A stretch of 43,542 nt of DNA from a virus. The translations under genes and the position numbers were made by a program. The DNA is taken from positions 1-43,542 of the IMG/VR virus record IMGVR_UViG_3300021964_000146, one strand, 5' to 3'. Position 1 is the stretch's first letter; each line of letters starts with the position of its first letter. Below the pieces are notes generated by a model that ran no database searches, was not told the DNA's origin, and was given only the letters and a program-made list of their open reading frames with translations. This document shows positions 1-8,728 of this stretch, in pieces.

Positions 1-105
1 AGTTGAGTTTGCACCATCAGCTGAATCAGGATATGTGTCTGATACCGTAGCTGCGTTATCATACTCCCAAACATTATCTGAACCTGGTACTGTTACCCAT
101 GCCAT
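1..105 (-). CDS. Small phage protein, N-terminal fragment (cut by window edge)
   Basis: Reading leftward from an ATG at 103-105, the frame stays open to base 1, giving 35 residues that begin MAWVTVPGSDNVWEYDNAAT. The rest lies outside the window. It starts one base after the stop of the next gene upstream, so it is co-transcribed with portal and prohead core genes. The Ser/Thr/Asp/Gly-rich, hydrophilic start resembles small virion-associated proteins of marine T4-like phages, but I recognise no named family. In T4 this locus would lead on to the prohead protease gp21 and major capsid gp23. Function unknown; the frame itself is well supported by its tight spacing and ATG. Confidence 0.6.
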   Translation of the reverse strand, partial: MAWVTVPGSDNVWEYDNAATVSDTYPDSADGANST

Positions 106-106
106 T

Positions 107-346
107 TTATTTTTCTCCTAAATGTGCTTCAACTTCTTTATCAATGTAGTTGTATAACACATTTGTATTTACATTGTGGTGGTCTGAAACAACATCAATA
201 GCTGCTTCAACCCTATCTACCATATTGCCTTCTTCTTTATCTAAAACTTTGAAGAAGTCATTAACCACCTCTTTATGTAAAGGTGGCAAACTATTAAAAG
301 TCTGTGTATCAACAGAAGTTGAAATTAAATTACTCAACTTCTGCAT
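107..346 (-). CDS. Hypothetical protein at the gp68 position
   Basis: This gene encodes 79 residues, acidic and probably mainly alpha-helical, with a central stretch DKEEGNMVDRVEAAIDVVSD and a C-terminus rich in Glu/Lys. It overlaps the end of the upstream gp67-like gene by 17 bases, a translational-coupling arrangement. In T4 the gene after 67 is 68, another prohead core protein (141 residues), so position suggests a capsid-assembly role. The sequence is too short and too generic for me to claim gp68 homology. No signal peptide, membrane segment or cysteine is present. Confidence 0.6.
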   Translation of the reverse strand: MQKLSNLISTSVDTQTFNSLPPLHKEVVNDFFKVLDKEEGNMVDRVEAAIDVVSDHHNVNTNVLYNYIDKEVEAHLGEK

Positions 347-629
347 TTTGAGTTAAGTCAATTTCTGCTTGACCATCTTTTGCATCACCAGTAGTTGTAA
401 TAGTACCGTCTTGTGCAAAAGTACCTACATCAGCAATTTCTGGTTTTGGGTCACTAAAAGATTCAGCTTCTTTTGGTACGCCATTAAACATATTAGTTGC
501 CATCTCTTTTCTTTTAATTTCTAATGCGTCACCCATTTTATCTCTTAATGCGTTTTTAAAAGCTTCACCAGCTTCTACATTATCGCCAGTTTGTAAGTTG
601 TCAATAAACGCTTTTGTATGTTCACTCAT
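330..629 (-). CDS. 67: Prohead core (scaffold) protein, gp67-like
   Basis: The 99-residue product has an N-terminal helical segment (about residues 8-47) of the form FIDNLQTGDNVEAGEAF...ALRDKMGDALEIKRKEMA, followed by a low-complexity acidic tail. T4 gp67 has the same plan: a 'gd.v.A...F..am..k....le..K..iA' helix and an acidic tail. In T4 this protein is an internal component of the prohead core that is later cleaved by the gp21 protease. The gene lies 12 bases downstream of portal gene 20, exactly where T4 gene 67 lies. Assignment rests on motif plus synteny; gp68 is the main alternative. Confidence 0.65.
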   Translation of the reverse strand: MSEHTKAFIDNLQTGDNVEAGEAFKNALRDKMGDALEIKRKEMATNMFNGVPKEAESFSDPKPEIADVGTFAQDGTITTTGDAKDGQAEIDLTQNAEVE

Positions 630-641
630 AATTATCTCCTA

Positions 642-2153
642 TTAAATAGTGTCGGAAACATCCTGCTGTGGAGCAGAAATAATACCGTCATCAATTTCTT
701 TCTTAATTTGATTATCAATGTCCTCAATATCTCTTGCGTTTTGTTTAAGAACATTCTTTCTAACATATTCTACTGAATAAAACTTACCAATGTAATCACG
801 CATTTCATTAGCGAGTTGTAATCTCTCTCTCATCATTTCTGTTTGTTTTAATTCAGCAAAATGTCCGTCTTGTAGGAAGTCGTAGTTGATACTATCTCTT
901 ACTTCTATCCAATCTTCTTCATTTATGATACCTTTAATGATTAATTGTGTTCTTAATAAATCATTAAATAGTTCAGTAAATTTCTTTCTTAATCTTTGAA
1001 CAAACTTAGTAAATTTAAGTTCATCTCTTGTAATTTCAGATGCACGGCCTAAGTTAAAACCTTGTGAGCCTTCTAATCTACTTACAGGTACATTCAAAGA
1101 ACGATATAGTTTACTTCTAAAGTATTCAATATCTGAGATTTCACCTAAGTTTTGGCCGCCTGGTAATGTAGAAATATCTGTACCTCTACCACCTTCTCTA
1201 CTTGGTAACCAAAAATCTTCAAGCATTGACATATAGTTTCTGTCATCTCTAACTTCACCAGTTGATGCGTCATAGACAAGTTTGTTTCTGTATCTTGCCA
1301 TAACATCTCTTAGATATTGTTCTGCTTTAACTTTAGGTAAATTACCTACATCAATTTTGAAAATTCTTCTTTCAGGCGCCCTTGCAATTCTGTAAATAAC
1401 AGTTGCGTCTTCAATCATTCTTAACTGATTGACAGGTTTAATTGCCTTATGTAAATAAGACAAGACCATATTTTTATTTTGGTCAATTAATCCTGACGGA
1501 CAAAATGCGATAGTATCTGGTGCAATCTTAATACCACCAGATGTTGAATTCTGTACACCTTTTTCATTAAACAAATAGTATTCTACAAATTCATCTACTA
1601 CTTGTAACATATTAGGACCTGTTACGCCTTCAGGTCTTTTCTTTCTGACTTCTCGTATTCTTTTAATCTTACGAGGGTCAATGTATTTTAATTCTGTGAT
1701 ACCTTTTTTAGGTGAGTTTCTATCAATAACTTTTTGATAGAAAATACGGCCATCAATGTACCATCTTCTAAAGATGTCGTGGCCTTTTGTGTTAAACTGC
1801 ATAAGTCTTAACACTTCATCAAATTCATCTTCAATTTTCTTTCTAACTTCTTTGCCGTACGGTAAATTTTCTACATTTACACGAACAGCTTTGTTCATTT
1901 CATTTGCAACGATAGCTTCATTGACAATATCTTCGATTGCCAAGTCGCACTCTGGATGTAATGAAATTTCTCTATATCTTCGGATTAAATCAGCTTCAGT
2001 CTTAGCCGTACCTTCCATGTCTAGGTACTGACCAAAATAGCCGCCAGCGGCGACGGTTTGTGTACCGTCATCCGCTGGTGCTGTTGTGAAGCTTTGTTTT
2101 GGATCCGACTGTTTTTTCAGTCTTGTGATAGAAAATCCAAATAGTTCAGCCAT
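642..2153 (-). CDS. 20: Portal vertex protein gp20
   Basis: The 503-residue product matches T4 gp20 (524 residues). Near residues 55-85 it carries the family hallmark LIRRYREISLHPECDLAIEDIVNEAIV, followed by the portal core with WYIDGRIFYQKVID and the KYIDPRKIKRIREV segment. The portal is the dodecameric ring at one capsid vertex through which DNA is packaged by gp16/gp17 and ejected. It also initiates prohead assembly. A GAGG Shine-Dalgarno lies just upstream of the ATG, and a late-promoter-like GATAAATA lies 31 bases upstream of the start. It is followed directly by the gp67-like core gene. Confidence 0.96.
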   Translation of the reverse strand: MAELFGFSITRLKKQSDPKQSFTTAPADDGTQTVAAGGYFGQYLDMEGTAKTEADLIRRYREISLHPECDLAIEDIVNEAIVANEMNKAVRVNVENLPYGKEVRKKIEDEFDEVLRLMQFNTKGHDIFRRWYIDGRIFYQKVIDRNSPKKGITELKYIDPRKIKRIREVRKKRPEGVTGPNMLQVVDEFVEYYLFNEKGVQNSTSGGIKIAPDTIAFCPSGLIDQNKNMVLSYLHKAIKPVNQLRMIEDATVIYRIARAPERRIFKIDVGNLPKVKAEQYLRDVMARYRNKLVYDASTGEVRDDRNYMSMLEDFWLPSREGGRGTDISTLPGGQNLGEISDIEYFRSKLYRSLNVPVSRLEGSQGFNLGRASEITRDELKFTKFVQRLRKKFTELFNDLLRTQLIIKGIINEEDWIEVRDSINYDFLQDGHFAELKQTEMMRERLQLANEMRDYIGKFYSVEYVRKNVLKQNARDIEDIDNQIKKEIDDGIISAPQQDVSDTI

Positions 2154-2183
2154 TATATTACCTCTTTAATTATATTGTAGTAA

Positions 2184-2191
2184 TATTTATC
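2184..2191 (-). promoter_or_regulatory. Probable late promoter (GATAAATA) for gp20
   Basis: On the minus strand the bases read GATAAATA, one mismatch from the T4 late -10 element TATAAATA. The site is in the 47-base gap between genes 19 and 20. It would start transcription about 25 bases before the gp20 ATG, leaving the GAGG ribosome site intact. The same variant also occurs inside coding sequence elsewhere in the window (for example 16443-16450), so position is what favours it here. Confidence 0.45.
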
Positions 2192-2200
2192 TACTTAAAA

Positions 2201-2728
2201 TTAAGTAGTTGTATTACTTTCAAAGTATTGATACGAGAATGTTACTTGGAATTCTTCCATAGCATCATTCGTTTCGTAGTTCAAATCAATAGCAGCGATA
2301 TTCACAGGATACAAACCTCTTAATGTGTAAGATTTGATTGTGTTACCGTTTCTATCCAAATGGTCAACAAATGCGTCAACTTGATAATCTACTGGATTAG
2401 TCAAGCCTTCACCATCTGTCATATTGTTAATACCATTTTGCCATCTTTCAAAAGCATTTCTTAACTTAAAGTTAGTATCATTAATAACAGTTACAGACCA
2501 GTCTTCGAAAGTTCTGTCACCTGCTATTTTGATTTGTCTGCCTCTAAAAGGTACATTGACATTACCAATAACCATCGCTGGGATAGTCGTTGCTCTACAT
2601 AAAAAAGCTAAGTCTTCTATTTCTCCGCCAACTTGTGCATAACCAGGAAAAGGCATTGTTACCTTAAACTGATTGGCTCTAGCGCCACCGCCAGCAAGTT
2701 TAGCTTTGAAGTCGTTAATGTTAGGCAT
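2201..2728 (-). CDS. 19: Tail tube protein gp19
   Basis: The 175-residue product (T4 gp19 has 163) begins MPNINDFKAKLAGGGARANQFKV, the typical start of marine T4-like tube proteins. It continues with the FLCRATTIPA and PFRGRQIKIAGDRTF motifs and ends with MEEFQVTFSYQYFES, the conserved last strand of the tube beta-barrel. Hexamers of gp19 stack on the baseplate hub to form the inner tail tube, around which gp18 contracts. It lies 21 bases after the sheath gene, in the canonical 18-19-20 order. Confidence 0.95.
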   Translation of the reverse strand: MPNINDFKAKLAGGGARANQFKVTMPFPGYAQVGGEIEDLAFLCRATTIPAMVIGNVNVPFRGRQIKIAGDRTFEDWSVTVINDTNFKLRNAFERWQNGINNMTDGEGLTNPVDYQVDAFVDHLDRNGNTIKSYTLRGLYPVNIAAIDLNYETNDAMEEFQVTFSYQYFESNTTT

Positions 2729-2749
2729 TGTTTTTCTCCTTCTCTACTT

Positions 2750-4678
2750 TTAACCTGCTACTTCGTCAAACGAAACGCCAGTTCTTGTTGCTACAAATTG
2801 AAGTGTGATAAAGTTGATGCTTCTTGCAGGTTTCACAAAGATTTCTGCAACAAACTCATTTCTATCAATGACTTCGCCTGTATTGTTAGTTTCATCACAC
2901 ACTACTAAGAAGTCTGTGATACCTCTACGACCTTGTACTTCTCTTAGGAAAGGTTCTACAATGTTTCTAAAGTTAGCTCTTGTAAACTCATCATTGAATT
3001 CAAAGAGTTGGAATTTAGAAGCAGTTGCAATCGCCTTTTCTAAAGTGATGAACAATCTTCTTACATTGATTCTATCAAATGCACTTGGTGAAGATAAACC
3101 AGTTTTATCACCGAATAATACAGTACCTTGACCTGGGAAGGTTGCTACTGGATTAACTCTCTTAGGATATAATTGGTCTCTTTGTGCTTTTGTAGGATTG
3201 TATGCAAGTTTAACTGCACCTCTAATAGTACCTCTATTGAAGCCTGCTGGTGAATACCAAGCATCTGCAATAAGGTCTGTTCTAGCCGCTAGTCCTGCCA
3301 TGTCACCGTTTAGTGGTACATATCTGTAAACATCATTGTATCTGTCGTACATATATTTGTAACCACTGTCAAACACAACATAACTTGAAGAACGAATGCT
3401 ATCAAAGAAATCAATAACATTTGTTGTTTGTGTATTTGAGTTAGTAACATTGACAACATCAGCTCTTTGAGGAGAAGCAAAGACAATAGCGTCTTTTCTT
3501 TCTTCTGCAATTGTGATTAGATTGTCAACATGAGTTGTACTACCTGAAGGACCTGCAATGATTAAACCTACATCTACAGTTTCAGCATCTTGGAATTTCT
3601 CGTATGCTGTTTTTAATTGACCTGTAGTTACAGTTGAACCATTAGAACCACCTGATAACGATTGATTAGTTGGTGTATCTACAGCTGTGTATGTTGTACC
3701 TGAAGCTGCTGTACCCCAATTTGAACCGCTTGAGTTGTGGTCAGTCCACCAAATGTATTTCGATTTGCTTTGAAGAACATTTGGATAGTAGTTGTCATCT
3801 CCTTGAGGAGTTTTTGCATCAGAAGCTTTAGATACTTTTGAAAAAGTTTCTAATACTGTACCTGGAACACCAGAAATGCCACCATCTTCGTCAACGACTA
3901 CAATGTGCATCTCATCGCCACTACCGTTTCTCGTAGAAACATAGTCAGAAGTTCCTGGAGCACCATCTACTGAGTCGTAGTATCTCCATCTTCTTTTGAT
4001 TGAAGCATCATCAACAAAAGCAGTTTTAAGACCGCCAGCACCTCTTGGATGTTGAACGATTGTTAAATCATTTGTTGAAATTGCTGTTACTCTATATTTT
4101 TCGCCTGAGTCAAAGTCTGAACCAGAAGCAGTAGTTGAAAATTCAATGATGTCGCCAACATTGAAATCTGTACCGTCATCAACGGTTACAGTTGTATCTC
4201 CAACTGCTAATGTGTCATCTACTTTACTTGTTGCTGTTGCTTCATAAGCGGTAGCTGTTGGACAAGTAGAAACAAGTAAATTGTTTCCGTATGTACCTGC
4301 CGTTCTAGCAGCAAAAATTGCTGAGCCAGCTGAGCCACCTGAAGCATAGTTGTTTTCATAATCATCGCTGTTTTTAATCAACACACCAGTAGATGATGTT
4401 GTTGCATTTACAGCTGATGTTTGGGTAGCTCGTACTATTCTCAGAGCGTTAGAATATTGTAAGAAATTGGCAGCGCTGAAAAAATACTCAAAAGTATTTG
4501 TATCAGGTTTACCAAATGTATCTACTAATTCTTGTTCACTAGAAATCGCCACTATTTCATCTAACGGACCTTGATTGGCTGCAATAGCAATAGCTCCAAT
4601 AGATGTAGAAACGGCAGGAATGATTCTAGTTAAATCTCTTTCCTGTACGAGAACACCTGGTGATACTTGAAATGCCAT
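2750..4678 (-). CDS. 18: Contractile tail sheath protein gp18
   Basis: The 642-residue product (T4 gp18 has 659) starts with the sheath N-terminus AFQVSPGVLVQERDLTRIIP...GAIAI. It ends with the conserved C-terminal domain, including RRGITDFLVVCDETNNT and ARSINFITLQFVATRTGV, which forms the inter-subunit mesh in contractile sheaths. The middle (about residues 130-330) is Thr/Ser/Gly-rich and is probably the variable surface-exposed domain. It includes a 'VGDTTVTVDDGTDFNVGDIIEF' type beta module also seen in other virion genes here. It has its own perfect late promoter at 4783-4790 and an AAAGGAG ribosome site. Confidence 0.95.
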   Translation of the reverse strand: MAFQVSPGVLVQERDLTRIIPAVSTSIGAIAIAANQGPLDEIVAISSEQELVDTFGKPDTNTFEYFFSAANFLQYSNALRIVRATQTSAVNATTSSTGVLIKNSDDYENNYASGGSAGSAIFAARTAGTYGNNLLVSTCPTATAYEATATSKVDDTLAVGDTTVTVDDGTDFNVGDIIEFSTTASGSDFDSGEKYRVTAISTNDLTIVQHPRGAGGLKTAFVDDASIKRRWRYYDSVDGAPGTSDYVSTRNGSGDEMHIVVVDEDGGISGVPGTVLETFSKVSKASDAKTPQGDDNYYPNVLQSKSKYIWWTDHNSSGSNWGTAASGTTYTAVDTPTNQSLSGGSNGSTVTTGQLKTAYEKFQDAETVDVGLIIAGPSGSTTHVDNLITIAEERKDAIVFASPQRADVVNVTNSNTQTTNVIDFFDSIRSSSYVVFDSGYKYMYDRYNDVYRYVPLNGDMAGLAARTDLIADAWYSPAGFNRGTIRGAVKLAYNPTKAQRDQLYPKRVNPVATFPGQGTVLFGDKTGLSSPSAFDRINVRRLFITLEKAIATASKFQLFEFNDEFTRANFRNIVEPFLREVQGRRGITDFLVVCDETNNTGEVIDRNEFVAEIFVKPARSINFITLQFVATRTGVSFDEVAG

Positions 4679-4782
4679 AGGTTAATTCTCCTTTAATTAG
4701 CTAATTATTATCTTGTTACACATTTTATATCTTTCAATATTCGTATTATTCATACGCCCATATTCAAACTGTTTCATACTGA

Positions 4783-4790
4783 TATTTATA
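4783..4790 (-). promoter_or_regulatory. Late promoter TATAAATA for gp18
   Basis: A perfect T4-type late -10 element on the minus strand lies in the 134-base gap between gp17 and gp18. Transcription would start near 4777, giving a leader of about 100 bases, much longer than the leaders at the other late promoters here. The leader contains a perfect palindrome (4694-4707) next to the gp18 ribosome site. Confidence 0.75.
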
Positions 4791-4812
4791 AGATACGCAA
4801 ACTAGAGATAAT

Positions 4813-6444
4813 TTAATACCCTTTTCGTATATCTACAGGATGCCAAACAGTACCATATTCATCAACGGTTTCGCCTTCTTCCTCACCAAAACCGTCATCT
4901 ACGAATCCAAAAGGCGCCATATCTTGTTCTATTAGAGCCGCTTGTTCTTCGTATAGTTGATTTCTTATATTAGAATTCGATAATTCTTTGAAATATTGTT
5001 GGTTTGATAACCAGCCAAATATGACTAAACACATCATTAAATCATCATTACAACCTTCTTCGGCCATCCAACTATTACCTCTACGAGCAAAAGTGGACAT
5101 CTCCTCAATCAACTGAAAGTCATTGATAATCATTTTATCTGATTCAATCAATGTTTTAATACTACTACAACCTAGTGCTTTGACTTGTTTAGTCATACGA
5201 ACACCAATAGATGTACCTCTACCACTAAACATTGCACCTAATATTTGACCTGCACGGCCTCTTTGAGTAGTCATCATCATATTATCATACTCTAATTCCA
5301 TGTGCATGATTTCAGACACCTGACTGCCTATATCGTTAACTTCCACTAGCACATGGGCATGGTTATATCCCTTTGCTACTTGCTCTACAATACTAGGAAA
5401 GATGTGAGGTTTGACTTCATTGTTCTTATATGTTGCAACTACTTCATATGGTATTTTAGTTACATCAAATACAACAAAGGCAGAATAGTCTTTTCCTGTA
5501 CCTCGTGCCACATCAACGGTGATTTGATACAAGCGACCTTTTTCAGGCCGCTTGAACATTTGAAGTCCGTTTTTAGTTTCAATTGAGGGAATGTGTGGGG
5601 TCGCTTTGATTTTAGCCGGTGATATTAAAGTATCTACCGAACCTAAAAACTCACATTCAAACTCTTGTTGAAACTGCTCTGGTGAGGTGTTTCGAATGGT
5701 CATCTCTTTCCATTTTTCATCTCTGCCAGGAACTTCTGACCAATGTACTTCTATGGGAATATAATCATTGTTTTTATTTTCTGCATCTGTCCAAATCTTG
5801 TAAAACATATTCATACCCATTGGTGTGGACACAATAATCATTTTTGTATTTTTACCAGATGAGATTGTAGGATAAACTGAACTAAAAAACATTTCGGCAA
5901 TATTAGCCGGTACGAAAGCAAACTCGTCTAAGAAAATAATATTAAATGAACCACCTCGAATTGCACTTGAAGAAGTTGCAGCTGCGACAATGGTTGATTT
6001 ATTTTCTAACTCAATATTACCTTTGTTCCAGTTAATTACTCCTTGTTGCAACCACTTAGGAAGATTTTCGTATGCGAGTTGCAATCTTCCGAGTATGTCA
6101 CGAGCTGTAGATGATTTGTTTGCAAGAATAGCAATATTAGAATTAGGATTAAAAAGCGCATAGTGTAATAGATATGAAATAGTTGTTGTTGATTTACCTG
6201 ATTGTCTAGGTAGTTTACAAATTGTAAATCTGTTATCGTGTATGGTTCTTACAATATGTTTTTGAAAGTCATACATTTTAAAAGGTACGAGACCTTCATC
6301 AAGTGATACAATCTGTATGTATTTCTCCATAAAATAAAGAGGGTCTTTTTCACACTTTTGAAATTCTACAATTTGTTCTTTTGTAAATTCCTGAGGTGTA
6401 TTGACCTTCTTTAAATTTGGGTTACCTAAGTATGCGTCACTCAT
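4813..6444 (-). CDS. 17: Terminase large subunit gp17 (packaging ATPase and nuclease)
   Basis: This 543-residue protein (T4 gp17: 610) is the DNA-packaging motor and headful nuclease. The ATPase domain has Walker A PRQSGKST (about residues 79-86), Walker B IIFLDE (169-174) and the coupling motif IVSTPMG (204-210). The nuclease domain has TVDVARGTGKDYS with catalytic Asp near 311, HVLVEVNDIG with Glu near 368, and GCNDDLMM with Asp near 467. These match the three acidic residues of the T4 nuclease site. It overlaps the small ParB-like gene by 8 bases instead of overlapping gp16 directly as in T4. All key residues are intact. Confidence 0.97.
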   Translation of the reverse strand: MSDAYLGNPNLKKVNTPQEFTKEQIVEFQKCEKDPLYFMEKYIQIVSLDEGLVPFKMYDFQKHIVRTIHDNRFTICKLPRQSGKSTTTISYLLHYALFNPNSNIAILANKSSTARDILGRLQLAYENLPKWLQQGVINWNKGNIELENKSTIVAAATSSSAIRGGSFNIIFLDEFAFVPANIAEMFFSSVYPTISSGKNTKMIIVSTPMGMNMFYKIWTDAENKNNDYIPIEVHWSEVPGRDEKWKEMTIRNTSPEQFQQEFECEFLGSVDTLISPAKIKATPHIPSIETKNGLQMFKRPEKGRLYQITVDVARGTGKDYSAFVVFDVTKIPYEVVATYKNNEVKPHIFPSIVEQVAKGYNHAHVLVEVNDIGSQVSEIMHMELEYDNMMMTTQRGRAGQILGAMFSGRGTSIGVRMTKQVKALGCSSIKTLIESDKMIINDFQLIEEMSTFARRGNSWMAEEGCNDDLMMCLVIFGWLSNQQYFKELSNSNIRNQLYEEQAALIEQDMAPFGFVDDGFGEEEGETVDEYGTVWHPVDIRKGY

Positions 6445-6733
6445 TTATTATTATGCCTTCTATATGTGTATAACCTAGTTTTACGGCCGCCTGAATACGA
6501 CTACTGCCTTTGTGTACGGCATATTGATGTTCGTTATATGGTTTGCCAGCCGCACCTTTTCTAGGAGTATCACTAATAATTCTTTTTTCTATCTCAATAG
6601 GATTTATCATTTCTTCGCCTTGTAAAAGATTGGTTAATAATAACCCATTCTCAACATAGTTTAAATCACTTATCTGAAATATCTGTTTCTTCGGGTGTTG
6701 TAACTTTGCCTTCAATAACTTCATCTTTATCAT
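6437..6733 (-). CDS. ParB/sulfiredoxin-fold-like small protein between the terminase genes
   Basis: The 98-residue frame has a C-terminal half NPIEIEKRI...YNEHQYAVHKGSSRIQAAVKLGYTHIEGIIIN. It resembles the ParB N-terminal (ParB/Srx) fold pattern 'PI.v...y.v..G..R..Aa..lGy..i..ii'. The start is debatable. The first ATG makes it overlap gp16 by 68 bases. An internal ATG at 6610 (57 residues) has a better AAGG ribosome site. The upstream segment LLLTNLLQGEEMINPI continues the ParB pattern ('l..sl...G...PI'), so I prefer the long form. It also overlaps gp17 by 8 bases. In the family such domains bind nucleotide or DNA; a role in packaging is only inferred from position. Confidence 0.6.
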   Translation of the reverse strand: MIKMKLLKAKLQHPKKQIFQISDLNYVENGLLLTNLLQGEEMINPIEIEKRIISDTPRKGAAGKPYNEHQYAVHKGSSRIQAAVKLGYTHIEGIIINE

Positions 6734-7130
6734 CTTTTAACATTTTTTGTAATTCGGCAGTAGAACCTACAAACAAGGCATTTTTAATATTATTGTTTGC
6801 TGTTTTAGGTAACTCTTTTAAATCTTTTAATTTCTTTTGTAAGTCTTGTAGTTTATCTACAGTATCAGCCACATTCTTAATTAATGCACCTGCAACTTCA
6901 TAGGCTCTTGGATGTTGGCCTTCTTTTGCAACATCTAATATGCCTTCGATAGCTTCCTGTCCTCTTTCAATAAGATTATAATAGTTTTCTCTACTATACT
7001 TATAATCATTATCTACATCAGGATTTTGTTTATCTTCTTTTCTAGGAACTGGTGGTTTGAATTCTTTTTTTTCGGCAGGTAGTTTTGATTCAATACCTAA
7101 TATTTCATTAACTTTGTCTTCTAATGCCAT
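6666..7130 (-). CDS. 16: Terminase small subunit gp16
   Basis: The 154-residue product (T4 gp16: 164) has a charged N-terminus and a long central coiled coil around residues 50-125 (QEAIEGILDVAKEGQHPRAYEVAGALIKNVADTVDKLQDLQKKLKDLK). It ends in an acidic tail. 'HPRAYEVAGALIK' is typical of T4-type small terminases. The small subunit forms rings that recognise concatemeric DNA and regulate gp17. It sits 11 bases after gp15, matching the T4 order 15-16-17, although another gene intervenes before gp17. Confidence 0.9.
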   Translation of the reverse strand: MALEDKVNEILGIESKLPAEKKEFKPPVPRKEDKQNPDVDNDYKYSRENYYNLIERGQEAIEGILDVAKEGQHPRAYEVAGALIKNVADTVDKLQDLQKKLKDLKELPKTANNNIKNALFVGSTAELQKMLKDDKDEVIEGKVTTPEETDISDK

Positions 7131-7141
7131 AATTATTCATC

Positions 7142-7939
7142 CTATACATCTTCATCTCTAGTTGCATCATAGTTTTTACTATCACTAAAATTTGTAATAG
7201 TTGTTGTAAATCCAAAGTCATCATCTGCCTCCGCTGATGTAGGGTTTGGAACTACAACAATTCTTTCTTCTCTCGTAGCGTCTGGTGTATCTGTATATAT
7301 GTCAGCTTGCGTTTGTTTAATAACTTTTTGTGTCTGCGCTGGTCCGAACAGATATGTTTTTGCTGTAAAACTTAATGTATAAATTACAGCTCTACGAGAA
7401 TTAAAATCTCCGTCATAACTATCTTCATAGTTAACACTATTTAGTACAATAGGAATATCTCTTTTTAAACTCAACTCTGGTATTACATTGACTGTTACTG
7501 TGTAATCAGGTTGAAAATATGGTAAAATTTGTTCTATAATTTGAAGACCGCCTTCAGCAGTTGCTGTAAAACAATATAGATTATAACTAATATTGTAAGG
7601 AACTGGTGTGTAATTATAATTCATTACTTTACCATCAGCACTTGATTTTACAGTTTTATATTTTTGTACTTTTGTTAATTTACGGCTGCCATCATAAGAA
7701 ATACCTGTAATTTCAAAACCCATTCTAGGTAATGTAATTGCAAATTCTCTTTCATCTAAACTGGCTTGTTGGTCAAGTCTAACTAAAAACTTTTCTTTAG
7801 GTGCATATGCAAGAGGTACACGAATAGATTGAACAACATTACCTGAACTATCTTTTCTTCTAATTTGTATGTTATTAAAAATCTGACCAAATGCAATGGT
7901 CATCTTTCTCATACTTTCGTTATAAAAATATCCAAACAT
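7142..7939 (-). CDS. 15: Tail terminator / sheath stabiliser gp15
   Basis: The 265-residue product (T4 gp15: 272) starts MFGYFYNESMRKMTIAFGQIFNNIQIRR, the conserved beginning of the family, and contains PRMGFEITGISYDGSRK and the YNISYNLYCFTATAEGGLQIIEQILPYFQPDYTV core. gp15 caps the finished tail as a hexameric ring and makes the head-tail joint with gp13/gp14. Its start overlaps the stop of gp14 by one base (TAATG), indicating coupled translation. The C-terminal 40 residues are acidic and poorly conserved. Confidence 0.95.
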   Translation of the reverse strand: MFGYFYNESMRKMTIAFGQIFNNIQIRRKDSSGNVVQSIRVPLAYAPKEKFLVRLDQQASLDEREFAITLPRMGFEITGISYDGSRKLTKVQKYKTVKSSADGKVMNYNYTPVPYNISYNLYCFTATAEGGLQIIEQILPYFQPDYTVTVNVIPELSLKRDIPIVLNSVNYEDSYDGDFNSRRAVIYTLSFTAKTYLFGPAQTQKVIKQTQADIYTDTPDATREERIVVVPNPTSAEADDDFGFTTTITNFSDSKNYDATRDEDV

Positions 7940-8724
7940 TAAAAGTCTACCTCACCAAATGGATTTCTTTCTGTGAAATCTAATATATCGTCTGCAACTG
8001 TAGCTGTATCAAAACCTGCCTCAGTATCTAAATCTAAATTATCTGCATATGGCGATTGTGTTTGTAAAGCATATGTTTCTAATAAGAAGTAATTACTATC
8101 ATCACTCGCACTATCATTTTCTAATTGTAATGCACCTGAACCATCTTCAAGTGAAACTTGATGACCTAATTGGTCTAATGTATATTGGTCTTCAGCACTA
8201 TCAATATCTGTAACGCCAGTATCCAATCTTTCTGAATTGTATTCCCAACGAGTTGCTTGTAGTTTATAAACTGGTAAGTTTCCTAATTGAAAGAATGGCT
8301 CTTGGTCTTCTACAAATTTAATTTCAAAAAATGAATTCATTAATGGGTAGTAAATAATATCACCTTCGTTAGGTCTACCCTCTTTAATCATTGTATGCTG
8401 ACTATCAACGGCATCATTCCATCTTCTTTTCGCCAACATAAATGTTGTATCATCTCTAATTTCTAAACCAAACTTGTTAATTAATTCTTGTTGACCTGCA
8501 AAACCCTCAGTTGTTTCAATATACATTTCAATTAAATATGAATCATCAAACTTAGATAAACTATCTTCACCTAAGATTAAATCTCTATTGACAAGGGTAC
8601 GAGGTAGGTAATAGACATCATGGCCATATATTTTTAGGCCTTCAATGATTAAATCTTCGTATAATCTTTTTTCATTGGTATTGCCAATGCCGTTTCCGTT
8701 TTGAAAGAAGTGATTAACGGCCAT
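7939..8724 (-). CDS. 14: Neck protein gp14
   Basis: The 261-residue product (T4 gp14: 256) contains the family signature near its N-terminus: NEKRLYEDLIIEGLKIYGHDVYYLPR followed by DLILGEDSLSKFDDSY. Further on are GDIIYYPLMNSFFEIKFVEDQEPFFQLGNLPVYKL and WEYNSERLDTG. gp14 binds gp13 and forms the neck ring linking the portal to the tail. It is separated from gp13 by 4 bases and overlaps gp15 by one base, so 13-14-15 form a tightly coupled set. Confidence 0.95.
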   Translation of the reverse strand: MAVNHFFQNGNGIGNTNEKRLYEDLIIEGLKIYGHDVYYLPRTLVNRDLILGEDSLSKFDDSYLIEMYIETTEGFAGQQELINKFGLEIRDDTTFMLAKRRWNDAVDSQHTMIKEGRPNEGDIIYYPLMNSFFEIKFVEDQEPFFQLGNLPVYKLQATRWEYNSERLDTGVTDIDSAEDQYTLDQLGHQVSLEDGSGALQLENDSASDDSNYFLLETYALQTQSPYADNLDLDTEAGFDTATVADDILDFTERNPFGEVDF

Positions 8725-8728
8725 GGCA

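Noticed and set aside
107-346. Naming the 79-residue gene gp68.
   Set aside because: Only its position supports this; it is about half the T4 length and shows no recognisable motif.
4697-4777. A 26-codon open frame (MKQFEYGRMNN...) in the gp18 leader, a possible leader peptide.
   Set aside because: The predicted transcription start from the TATAAATA at 4783-4790 falls on its ATG, it has no ribosome site, and its composition looks random.
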